This document shows positions 1-6,626 of a stretch of DNA of 9,005 bases, piece after piece. The notes beneath the pieces were generated by a model that saw only the letters and a list, made by a program, of their open reading frames with translations, did no database searches and had not been told where the DNA came from. Each line of letters opens with the position of its first letter. The first letter of the stretch is position 1. The DNA is from Candidatus Elulimicrobium sp. (GTDB taxonomy: Bacteria > Patescibacteriota > Minisyncoccia > Moranbacterales > UBA9337). The stretch is from contig DYKS01000024.1 of the NCBI GenBank assembly GCA_020722485.1, forward strand, positions 1 to 9,005, written 5' to 3'. The position numbers and the translations under genes are program-made.

Positions 1-104
1 CTAACGTTTCAAAAATTCCAAAATAAAATAGAGAAAAGTATAAACAACGCTAATTAAATTAACAAGACAAAAGAAAATGATTGTTTTTTGTATAGAATAA
101 AATT

Positions 105-1667
105 ATGATCAGTTTAAATAAATCGAATATTTTTTTTGTTTTGTCTCTAAACTTTATGGCGGGGGTTTTTACGCGGTCTTTTTGGAATTTTGATTTAGTT
201 TTAATTTTAATTGTTTTTGTTTTAGCAATAATAATTTTAACTTTAAATTACAAAAATAAATACATTTGGCTTGCCGCGCTGGCGATTTTGTTTTTTGGGG
301 GAGGTGTTTGGCGAACTGATTTTGAGTTGAATAAGATAGATAATTTAAATTTAGAGAATTTAGAGGGGAAAAATTTTTCCGGAATGGCGGTGATTGTCAA
401 GGAACCGGAATTGAAAGAAAAATACCAGCAAGTGATCGTAAAGATAAATGTTCAAAACATTGAGGTCATTAAAGGCGTTCAAACTGACGAGAGGAAAAAG
501 ATAAAAGATAAAAAATCAAAAGACACTGAGAAGGTTTTAATTAATGCCAACTTGTATGAGAAATTGGAATATGGCGATGTATTAAAGATTAATTGTGATT
601 TAAAAATTCCTGAAAATTTTTCCGAAAATTTTGATTACCAAATGTTTTTGGCTAAAGATAAAATTTATTATCTTTGCCAACACGCGAAAATAGAAAAAAT
701 CGCCAAAGGAAAAGGAAACCGTTTTTATGGCGGACTTTTGCGAATGAAAAATAAATTAGAAGAAAATGTTAATCGGGTTATTCCTCAACCGCAAGCGGCG
801 TTGGGAAACGGATTATTATTTGGCGGAGATGAACGTCTTTCTAAAAATATTCAGGAAAAGTTTTCTCGTATTGGGATGACGCATATTTTGGCGGTTTCCG
901 GATATAATGTGACGATTATTGCTAATTATTTGATTTTGCTGGGAGTTTTTTTGGGATTATGGCGACCGCAAGCTTTTTGGTTTGCCGTGGCGGGAATAAT
1001 TTTATTTGTAGTGATGATTGGTTTTCCTTCTTCCACGCGCGCGGGAATAATGGGGACAACGCTCATTTGGGCGATGAAAAACGGAAGATTGGGCAATTCG
1101 CAAAACGCCATTCTTTTAGCTGGCGCGGTAATGCTTTTTTTCAATCCGTTGCTTTTACGATGGGATATTGGTTTTCAACTTTCTTTTTTAGCGGCCGCTG
1201 GCATTATTATTTTAAATCCCTTTTGGGAAAAATTTTTAATTAACAAAGTAAATTTTTTGGGATTAGGGGAAATAATTTTTATGACTTTTAGCGCGCAAAT
1301 TTTTGTTTTGCCAATAATTTTATATAATTTTAAAACTTTATCAATTTCTTCTTTGCCGGCTAATTTATTGATTTTGCCGATCATTCCTTTAACGATGTTT
1401 TTGGTTTTTCTTACCGCTGTTTTTGGTTTGATTTTTTCTCCACTTTCTTTTGTTTTTGGCTGGTTGGCTTATTTTCCGTTAAAATATGAAATAGAGATAG
1501 TAAAATTTTTATCTAACTGGAAATGGGCAAATATGGAAGTAAATTTTACTTGGTTTTGGATGATTGCTTGGTATGCGATTTTATTCGCTATGGTAATTTT
1601 GTTTAAAAAAGAAAATATAAAAATATTAAATACTGATTTAAATTTTCGCAAAATAAATGAAAAATAA
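105..1667 (+). CDS. comEC: ComEC/Rec2-family DNA-uptake channel, N-terminal and membrane half
   Basis: This polytopic membrane protein corresponds to the N-terminal and competence-domain part of ComEC, which forms the channel carrying single-stranded transforming DNA across the cytoplasmic membrane. Three hydrophobic segments lie at about residues 8-24, 31-48 and 54-69. A soluble, OB-like region follows at about 85-200, then the competence domain at about 225-490. Family landmarks are LGNGLLFGGDERL from residue 233, HILAVSGYNV from 260 (the usual H-x-L-A-x-S-G signature), GFPSSTRAG near 306 and DIGFQLSF from 354. At 520 residues it lacks the C-terminal metallo-beta-lactamase domain of full-length ComEC (usually about 700-800 residues); that domain is encoded by the next gene, which overlaps this one by 11 bases. 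The ATG has no Shine-Dalgarno sequence. A TAGAAT-like -10 element lies only a few bases upstream, without a matching -35. The family call is firm; actual competence of the organism is inferred. Confidence 0.93.
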   Translation: MISLNKSNIFFVLSLNFMAGVFTRSFWNFDLVLILIVFVLAIIILTLNYKNKYIWLAALAILFFGGGVWRTDFELNKIDNLNLENLEGKNFSGMAVIVKEPELKEKYQQVIVKINVQNIEVIKGVQTDERKKIKDKKSKDTEKVLINANLYEKLEYGDVLKINCDLKIPENFSENFDYQMFLAKDKIYYLCQHAKIEKIAKGKGNRFYGGLLRMKNKLEENVNRVIPQPQAALGNGLLFGGDERLSKNIQEKFSRIGMTHILAVSGYNVTIIANYLILLGVFLGLWRPQAFWFAVAGIILFVVMIGFPSSTRAGIMGTTLIWAMKNGRLGNSQNAILLAGAVMLFFNPLLLRWDIGFQLSFLAAAGIIILNPFWEKFLINKVNFLGLGEIIFMTFSAQIFVLPIILYNFKTLSISSLPANLLILPIIPLTMFLVFLTAVFGLIFSPLSFVFGWLAYFPLKYEIEIVKFLSNWKWANMEVNFTWFWMIAWYAILFAMVILFKKENIKILNTDLNFRKINEK

Positions 1668-2523
1668 AAAATTAAAATTTTCGCTTTTAATGGCTTTGTT
1701 GATTATAGTTTTGATTTTAGGAATAATAATTTTTTATTCGCGTAATCTAACATTAAAAGTGGCATTTTTGGATGTTGGACAAGGAGACGCAATTTTGTTA
1801 AGTCAAGGAAATGTTCAAGTACTAGTGGACGGAGGAAGAGGCGGGAAAATTTTATTAGAACGATTGGGTGAGCAAATTCCTTTTTGGGATCGCAATATTG
1901 AAGCGATTATAGCTACTCACCCGGACAGCGATCATATTGGCGGTTTGCCGGATGCATTAAAGATATATAGAGCAAAAACCATTATTGAAACTCGGGCAGA
2001 AAGTCAATCAGAAACTTTTGTCGCTTGGCGAAAGGCGACAGATCAGGAAAACGCGAAACATTTAGAAGGTTTACAAGGGATGAAATTTTTGTTTCCCGGC
2101 GGAGCAAAAGCAGAAATTCTTTATCCGTTTGCGTCAGTGCCGGTTGATGCCAAAGACAAAAACAAAGACAGTATTGTATTGAAAGTGAGTTTTGGAAAAA
2201 ATGATTTTTTACTAACTGGCGATTTAACGCAAGAAGGAGAAAATATTTTAGTGGACAGCGGAGAAAATTTAGAAGCGGAAATTTTGAAAGCGGGACACCA
2301 CGGTTCTCGTTCGTCTAGCGGAGAGAAATTTTTAGATGCTGTTCGACCACGAGAAGCGGTGATTTCCGCGGGCAAAAATAATAGTTATGGGCATCCGCAC
2401 CGAGAAGTATTAGAAAGATTGCGAGCGCGGGGAATAAAAATTTTCAGAACAGATGAATTCGGAACTATTGTTTATAAATGTCCGACACCGGAGGAAAATT
2501 GCGCGCTTTTGTTTAACAAATAA
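1657..2523 (+). CDS. comEC: ComEC C-terminal half: membrane-anchored metallo-beta-lactamase-fold protein
   Basis: The 288-residue product is the detached C-terminal domain of ComEC. One hydrophobic helix (about 8-27) precedes a metallo-beta-lactamase fold. It starts with FLDVGQGDAILL (37-48), diagnostic of the ComEC branch, then D58-G-G. The metal-site signature THPDSDHIGG has H88, D90, D92 and H93, the ComEC form of HxHxDH. Next come TGD with D189, GHHGS with H214-H215, and SYGHPH with H246 and H248. All expected ligand motifs are intact, so a working phosphodiesterase/nuclease-type site is plausible; in ComEC this domain is thought to degrade the non-transported strand. The ATG at 1657 is supported because a TAA lies immediately upstream in the same frame. 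The start overlaps the 3' end of the channel gene by 11 bases, which suggests translational coupling. A stand-alone MBL hydrolase is the alternative, but order and motifs favour a split ComEC. Confidence 0.9.
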   Translation: MKNKKLKFSLLMALLIIVLILGIIIFYSRNLTLKVAFLDVGQGDAILLSQGNVQVLVDGGRGGKILLERLGEQIPFWDRNIEAIIATHPDSDHIGGLPDALKIYRAKTIIETRAESQSETFVAWRKATDQENAKHLEGLQGMKFLFPGGAKAEILYPFASVPVDAKDKNKDSIVLKVSFGKNDFLLTGDLTQEGENILVDSGENLEAEILKAGHHGSRSSSGEKFLDAVRPREAVISAGKNNSYGHPHREVLERLRARGIKIFRTDEFGTIVYKCPTPEENCALLFNK

Positions 2524-2620
2524 TCCATTTCGTTGCCGATCTAAAATTTGATTATCATCGGAAAATGTGATAACTTAAAAATATTAATTAAATATTAATT
2601 TGATTATTTTAACGAAAAAT

Positions 2621-3226
2621 ATGACAGAGCATTTGAAAAAAGAAAGAACTTTTGTAATTATTAAACCTGATGGAGTCCAACGATCATTGATGGGAGAGAT
2701 TGTTAGACGTTTTGAACGCGCGGGATTAAAATTTGTAGCGATGAAATTTTTGCTTCCTACCGAGAAACAATGTTGGGAACATTACAATAAAGATGATAAA
2801 TGGTTTTTAGAAAAAGGAGAAAGAATTGTGGCGGAGCGAAAAAAAGCTGGTTTGCCTGTAGAGAAAGACGCTATTGAATACGGAAAAGATATTGTGCGTC
2901 AGCTGGTTTATTTTATGACATCTGGACCAGTATTGGCTTTTATTTTGGAAGGAAATAAAGCGGTGGGAGTGGTAAAAAAAATTGTTGGAGCGACCGAGCC
3001 TTTAACTTCCGATATTGGCACTATTCGCGGTGATTTGACGGTGGATTCTTATGATTTAGCTGGTTTAGATGAAAGAGCGGTACGCAATTTAATTCATTGT
3101 TCGGATAGTTCTGAAGAAGCGCAAAGAGAAATTAAAATTTGGTTCTCGGATGAAGAAATTATTAATTATCGCTTGGTACAGGAACAAATTTTGTATGATG
3201 TAAATTTGGATGGAATTTTGGAATAA
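2621..3226 (+). CDS. ndk: Nucleoside diphosphate kinase, long form
   Basis: This enzyme transfers the gamma-phosphate from ATP to nucleoside diphosphates through a phosphohistidine, balancing cytoplasmic NTP and dNTP pools. Recognisable parts are RTFVIIKPDGVQR (9-21), the Kpn-loop region ending TSGPVLAFILEG (about 101-112), GTIRGD (about 134) and NLIHCSDS with catalytic His159. I chose the ATG at 2621 because it is seven codons inside a longer frame opened by TTG at 2600 and places the first strand at the usual distance from the start. At 201 residues it exceeds the usual 130-155. The excess lies in about 30 extra residues between HYNKDDKW and LVYFMTSGP, about 12 between RGDLTVD and RAVRNLIH, and a C-terminal tail (from about 172). 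The family as I know it includes such long forms in candidate-phyla bacteria and some archaea. No Shine-Dalgarno sequence is visible. A gap of 97 bases separates it from the comEC pair. Confidence 0.95.
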   Translation: MTEHLKKERTFVIIKPDGVQRSLMGEIVRRFERAGLKFVAMKFLLPTEKQCWEHYNKDDKWFLEKGERIVAERKKAGLPVEKDAIEYGKDIVRQLVYFMTSGPVLAFILEGNKAVGVVKKIVGATEPLTSDIGTIRGDLTVDSYDLAGLDERAVRNLIHCSDSSEEAQREIKIWFSDEEIINYRLVQEQILYDVNLDGILE

Positions 3227-3345
3227 AAGAAAAAAAGGATAATAAGAGAATTTCCAGTTTTGTTTTAGTGGCTTTTAAGGATAATTATATTTTAAGAAGT
3301 GATTTTTTATTGTTCCTTCGGCAACGTGTATTTTCTTTTTTCATT

Positions 3346-3374
3346 GGAGGTACGTAATGATAACTATTAGGTAG
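3346..3374 (+). promoter_or_regulatory. Strong Shine-Dalgarno with five-codon reading frame upstream of rmuC
   Basis: GGAGGT at 3346-3351 is followed after five bases by ATG at 3357. The frame reads Met-Ile-Thr-Ile-Arg and stops at TAG (3372-3374). This is the best ribosome-binding site in the window, while the real genes around it lack one. A run of eight T (3383-3390) lies just downstream, and rmuC begins at 3460. It could be a leader peptide, the start of a lost gene, or chance. I found no stable hairpin that would make it an attenuator. The rest of the 233-base gap (3227-3459) shows no tRNA, riboswitch or clear terminator. Confidence 0.22.
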
Positions 3375-3459
3375 GTTGTTTATTTTTTTTCGTCTCGAGT
3401 GGCTGATGTTCGAATAGAAAATAATTAAATAACAGATCTAATAAATAAACATAAAAAAT

Positions 3460-4554
3460 ATGCTGGTAAATTTTTTGCTTATTATTTCAGTGGTTTTGCT
3501 TTTAGCCGTGGCCTTGATGGTCTATTTTCTTTTAACCAAAAAAGAAGATCGCTCCGATCAAGAAAAGTTATCGGCGATGATGGAGCGACTGGCCATTATT
3601 TCCGAAGAGAACAAAGAGTTGCGCCAAACAATTGATCGCAAACTTTCAGAAACGCACGCGGCTACGCGCGATAGTATCAGTCATAGCGGGCGAGTTATAC
3701 AAGGAATACATGAACAATCCGTGCGGCAGATCGCGGCAATTACGGAAAAACTGACTAAACTGGAAGAGACCAATAAACAGGTAGTGGGTTTTTCAGAGCA
3801 GTTAAAAAATTTACAAGATATTTTAAAAAATCCAAAACAAAGGGGGGTGTTGGGGGAATATTTTTTGGAAGAAACCTTGAAAAATGTTTTACCACCTAAT
3901 TCTTATCAAATACAGTATAGTTTTCATGATGGAGAAATCGTGGATGCGGTAGTGTTTGTTAAAGATAAAATTGTGCCGATTGATTCTAAGTTTTCGTTGG
4001 AAAATTATGAACGAATTTTGAATTGTCGCGATGAAGGCGAACGCGAGCAGTTGGAGAAATCTTTCAAACAGGATTTAAAAAATCGAATTGATGAAACTTC
4101 TAAATACATTCGTCCGGAAGAAAACACGACTGATTTCGCTTTTATGTTTATCCCGTCTGAAGCGATTTATTATGATCTTTTGATTAATAAAGTGGGAACG
4201 GTTAAAATAGACACTCGCAGTATGATTGAATACGCTTTTCGCGACAAGCGCGTGGTAATTGTTTCTCCGACTTCTTTCTTGGCATATTTACAAACTGTTT
4301 TACAAGGATTGCGAGCGATGCAGATAGAAGAATCAGCCAAAGAAATTCGCGCCAATGTGGAAAAATTAGGAAAGCATTTGAAAGCTTTTGATGAATTTTA
4401 TAAAAAACTAGGTAGTAGTATGTCAACTACAGTTAATCACTACAATAATGGCTACAAAGAGTTGGGAAAAATTGATAAAGACGTGGTTAAAATTGCCGGC
4501 GGAGAAAAACAAATAGAACCACTGGTTTTGGAAAAACCTAAGATGGAAAATTAA
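3460..4554 (+). CDS. rmuC: RmuC-family DNA recombination protein
   Basis: RmuC proteins (DUF195) limit DNA inversions and rearrangements at short inverted repeats and are regarded as nuclease-like, with a PD-(D/E)xK-type core. The 364-residue product starts with one hydrophobic helix (about 4-26), so it is probably anchored in the membrane. A helical, coiled-coil-like stretch rich in Glu, Lys and Gln follows (about 33-125). The core begins with NPKQRGVLGEYFLEETL (from about 125). D162 in VDAVV and PIDSKFSLENYE with D175 and K177 fit the catalytic D...D-x-K arrangement. FMFIPSEAIYYDLL and VVIVSPTSFLAYL are further family signatures. The architecture is complete; a little shorter than the E. 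coli protein of about 475 residues. The ATG sits in an A-rich stretch without a Shine-Dalgarno sequence. proS follows after 63 bases, so the two may be co-transcribed. The biochemical role is inferred from the family. Confidence 0.93.
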   Translation: MLVNFLLIISVVLLLAVALMVYFLLTKKEDRSDQEKLSAMMERLAIISEENKELRQTIDRKLSETHAATRDSISHSGRVIQGIHEQSVRQIAAITEKLTKLEETNKQVVGFSEQLKNLQDILKNPKQRGVLGEYFLEETLKNVLPPNSYQIQYSFHDGEIVDAVVFVKDKIVPIDSKFSLENYERILNCRDEGEREQLEKSFKQDLKNRIDETSKYIRPEENTTDFAFMFIPSEAIYYDLLINKVGTVKIDTRSMIEYAFRDKRVVIVSPTSFLAYLQTVLQGLRAMQIEESAKEIRANVEKLGKHLKAFDEFYKKLGSSMSTTVNHYNNGYKELGKIDKDVVKIAGGEKQIEPLVLEKPKMEN

Positions 4555-4617
4555 ACAAGTTTTTTTTATTTTTCTTATTACAAAGGAAAAAAAGTCTATT
4601 GAATAAAAAATAATTTT

Positions 4618-5862
4618 ATGCGGCAATCTCAACTTTTTACCAAAACACAAAAAGAATTTCCCAAGGGAGAAATTTCTCGTAACGCTCAACTTTTAATTCG
4701 GGCGGGTTTTATTGATAAGCTGATGGCTGGAGTTTATACGCTTTTACCGCTTGGTTTGCGTGTTCATAAAAAAATAGAAAATATTATTCGGGAAGAGATG
4801 AATAAGTTAGGCGCGCAGGAAATTTTTATGCCTTCGCTTCAACCTAAAGAAAATTGGGAGCAGACCGGACGATGGAAAACGATGGATGATTTATATAAAG
4901 TGATTGATATTAGCGGTCGAGAAATGGCGTTGGGACCGACCCATGAAGAAATTGTCTCTCCGCTGGTAAAAAAATTTGTCAATTCTTACAAAGATTTGCC
5001 ATTTGCGGTTTATCAATTTCAAAACAAATTTCGGATGGAGTTGCGTTCTAAATCAGGAATTTTACGCGGACGAGAATTTATAATGAAAGATCTATATTCT
5101 TTTCATCTTGACGAAAAAAGTTTGGATGAGTTTTATGAAAAAGTCAAAGAGGCTTATTTTAATATTTTCTCTCGTGTCGGATTAAAAGAAAAAACTTATC
5201 TGACTTTTGCGTCTGGTGGATCTTTTTCTCGTTATTCGCATGAATTTCAAACCGTTACTCTAGCTGGAGAAGATATTATTTATGTTTGTGAAAAATGCGC
5301 GTTAGCGATAAATAAGGAGATTAAAGGAGAGACTAGTAAATGTCCTGTGTGTGGCGGAGAAAAATTTCGCGAAGAAAAAGCTATTGAAGTAGGCAATATT
5401 TTTAAATTAAAAAACAAATATTCTCATCCTTTTGATTTAAGTGTAACGGATCAAAAAGGAGAAAAAAAGGAAGTGGTAATGGGTTGTTATGGTATTGGAT
5501 TAGGAAGATTACTGGGAACGATCGTGGAAGTGTACAATGATGAAAAGGGAATATTGTGGCCAGAAACGGTGGCGCCTTTTCAGGTTCATTTGATTGAAGT
5601 GCCGAGCGAAAATCCGGAAGTGAAAAAAACAGCCGAAGAAGTTTATACCGAGTTAGAAAAAAAAGGAAGAGAAGTTTTATATGACGATCGGGAAGTAAGC
5701 GCCGGGGAAAAATTTGCCGACGCGGATTTGATTGGGATTCCTTATCGAGTGGTAATAAGCGAAAAATCTTTGGCGAAAGGGGGAGTTGAGGTGAAAAAGA
5801 GAAGCGAAGAAAAAAGTCAAATTATGAAATTAGAAGAGTTAATTAAAGTTTTAACGATGTAA
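4618..5862 (+). CDS. proS: Prolyl-tRNA synthetase, short form without the INS editing domain
   Basis: This class II aminoacyl-tRNA synthetase charges tRNA-Pro with proline in the cytoplasm. Motif 1 lies at about 46-77 (GLRVHKKIENIIREEM), the substrate loop GPTHEE at about 106, motif 2 at about 137-162 (FRMELRSKSG, then GREFIMKDLYSFH) and motif 3 at 289-315 (GCYGIGLGR with C290 and R297). The anticodon-binding domain runs from about 318 to the end, including YDDREVSAGEKFADADLIGIP. The protein has 414 residues, against about 570 in typical bacterial enzymes. The difference is the roughly 180-residue INS editing domain normally inserted between motifs 2 and 3. At the deletion point two Cys pairs come together, C224-x2-C227 and C242-x2-C245, which may bind zinc. 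Without INS, clearing of Ala-tRNA-Pro would need a separate deacylase. The ATG at 4618 gives the expected N-terminus; AAAGGAAAA about 30 bases upstream is too far away to be a Shine-Dalgarno. The frame stays open for 67 codons past the TAA. Confidence 0.97.
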   Translation: MRQSQLFTKTQKEFPKGEISRNAQLLIRAGFIDKLMAGVYTLLPLGLRVHKKIENIIREEMNKLGAQEIFMPSLQPKENWEQTGRWKTMDDLYKVIDISGREMALGPTHEEIVSPLVKKFVNSYKDLPFAVYQFQNKFRMELRSKSGILRGREFIMKDLYSFHLDEKSLDEFYEKVKEAYFNIFSRVGLKEKTYLTFASGGSFSRYSHEFQTVTLAGEDIIYVCEKCALAINKEIKGETSKCPVCGGEKFREEKAIEVGNIFKLKNKYSHPFDLSVTDQKGEKKEVVMGCYGIGLGRLLGTIVEVYNDEKGILWPETVAPFQVHLIEVPSENPEVKKTAEEVYTELEKKGREVLYDDREVSAGEKFADADLIGIPYRVVISEKSLAKGGVEVKKRSEEKSQIMKLEELIKVLTM

Positions 5863-5969
5863 TTTTTTGTTAAATTATTTAAAAAACAATTCCAACGGAT
5901 AACTTCGCGGGAATTGCGGAAAAAAATTATGTCGGATGATATTGGATTGGGAAAATTTTTTGTTAAATT
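5861..5969 (+). repeat. 16-base direct repeat flanking the proS end
   Basis: AATTTTTTGTTAAATT occurs at 5861-5876, overlapping the last two bases of the proS stop codon, and again at 5954-5969. The copies are 93 bases apart, exactly 31 codons, so both encode Phe-Phe-Val-Lys-Leu in the proS frame. The match is exact, but low complexity in this AT-rich context makes a chance origin possible. A small tandem duplication at the 3' end of proS is the alternative. Confidence 0.5.
5887..5916 (+). repeat. Hairpin downstream of proS
   Basis: CAATTCC (5887-5893) pairs with GGAATTG (5910-5916), giving a 7-bp stem with a 16-base loop. No U-tract follows, so it does not look like an intrinsic terminator. 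Its right side contains CTTCGCGGGAAT (5903-5914), identical to the right side of the palindrome at 8853-8872, so this may be a degraded copy of that dispersed repeat. Confidence 0.4.
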
Positions 5970-6066
5970 GATAGCGAGTATCTCAGGGCTATTTATACTG
6001 TTGATATCGCTATTATTGCTTTATTTTAAAAAGTTTTATAAGAATAGAAACGAAAGTACTCTTTAA
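5929..6066 (+). CDS. Possible 45-residue single-pass membrane peptide
   Basis: I do not recognise this product. The frame starts with ATG at 5929 and encodes MSDDIGLGKFFVKLIAS, then a strongly hydrophobic stretch (about residues 17-32, GLFILLISLLLLYF), then a basic tail KKFYKNRNESTL. An acidic start, one transmembrane helix and a Lys/Arg-rich C-terminus fit a small membrane protein with its C-terminus in the cytoplasm (positive-inside rule). Against it: no Shine-Dalgarno sequence, and such hydrophobic frames arise easily in T-rich DNA. The frame is the same as proS and has no stop between the proS TAA and this ATG, so it could also be the remnant of a C-terminal extension or of another gene. 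A TTG at 5914 is an alternative start. Confidence 0.33.
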   Translation: MSDDIGLGKFFVKLIASISGLFILLISLLLLYFKKFYKNRNESTL

Positions 6067-6133
6067 AAAAAGATGTTTATAGTAGTATCAATTATTATTA
6101 TCGCGATTCTAATATTTTTTTGATTCTGAGATT

Positions 6134-6164
6134 TATAATATAATAGTAATAAATGTTATTACTA
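6134..6164 (+). promoter_or_regulatory. Tandem TATAAT boxes and a perfect 9-bp palindrome
   Basis: Two overlapping TATAAT hexamers lie at 6134-6139 and 6139-6144. They are followed at once by an inverted repeat, TAGTAATAA (6144-6152) and TTATTACTA (6156-6164), around the triplet ATG. The palindrome sits where transcription would start, 23 bases before the ATG of the decayed secreted-protein gene, which is where an operator or 5' hairpin would lie. No good -35 hexamer is seen at 16-18 bases spacing, and AT-rich DNA yields such matches by chance, so this is tentative. Confidence 0.33.
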
Positions 6165-6186
6165 ATCAATGATTTAAAATAATTCA

Positions 6187-6626
6187 ATGAATCTAGCCAA
6201 AAAACTTCTTACAATATTTTTAATTCTTGCGTTTATATTATTTCCTTTTGATTTTTCAATCTCTTTTCTTCCAATTCTTTTGCTGGGGAATACCAAGAAA
6301 TAACTAGTGATATCGTTTGGACTACCGATAAAACAATTGACGGTTATCTGTTTATAGAAAATGGAGCCACTCTAACTATTGAAAAAGGAGTAGTTGTCAC
6401 TTTTATGGGAGAATATTCTTCAATAAGTGTAGAGGGAAAATTAATAGCCAAAGGAACTCCGAAAGAAAGAATAAAATTTTAGGGAGAAACAGCCGATTTA
6501 GTTTATCAGACTTTAACTGGGTATCTTCCTACCGGAGAAATTACTTTCTAGGAAACTGGCAGTCTTCTTGTTTTTTTTGTCTTCTCTCCCATAGATCTTA
6601 AAGTTATCGCTCCTGATGGGACGGAA
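6187..6626 (+). pseudogene. Broken 5' part of a secreted beta-helix-type surface protein
   Basis: The ATG at 6187 opens a classic signal peptide (MNLAKKLLTIFLILAFILFPF), but that frame ends at TAA 6301-6303. From 6252 onward the frame shifted by one base reads on sensibly: NSFAGEYQEITSDIVW, with a likely signal-peptidase site after SFA. Then come GATLTIEKGVVVTF and GKLIAKGTPKERIKF, the repeat style of right-handed parallel beta-helix (pectate-lyase-like) surface proteins. One base lost within the T-rich tract 6252-6300 explains the shift. The second frame is cut by TAG at 6480-6482 and TAG at 6549-6551, then runs without a break into the open frame at 6627. Only about one beta-helix turn remains before different sequence (TGYLPTGEITF), so a large central part has probably been lost. 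This is best read as a pseudogene, the N-terminal portion of the gene whose 3' end follows. Confidence 0.7.

Noticed and set aside
2536..2562. CCGAT...ATCGG pairing in the comEC-ndk gap as a terminator.
   Set aside because: Only a 5-bp stem with a large loop and no T-run.
3400..3420. GTTCGAAT, similar to a tRNA T-loop, before rmuC.
   Set aside because: No acceptor, D or anticodon stems can be drawn around it.
4560..4567. T8 tract after rmuC as an intrinsic terminator.
   Set aside because: No stem-loop precedes it; the upstream bases form no credible hairpin.
6073..6123. 16-residue hydrophobic frame MFIVVSIIIIAILIFF, six bases after the 45-residue peptide frame.
   Set aside because: Too short, made of repetitive AT-rich codons, and without an initiation signal. 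A toxin-like peptide was considered but nothing supports it.
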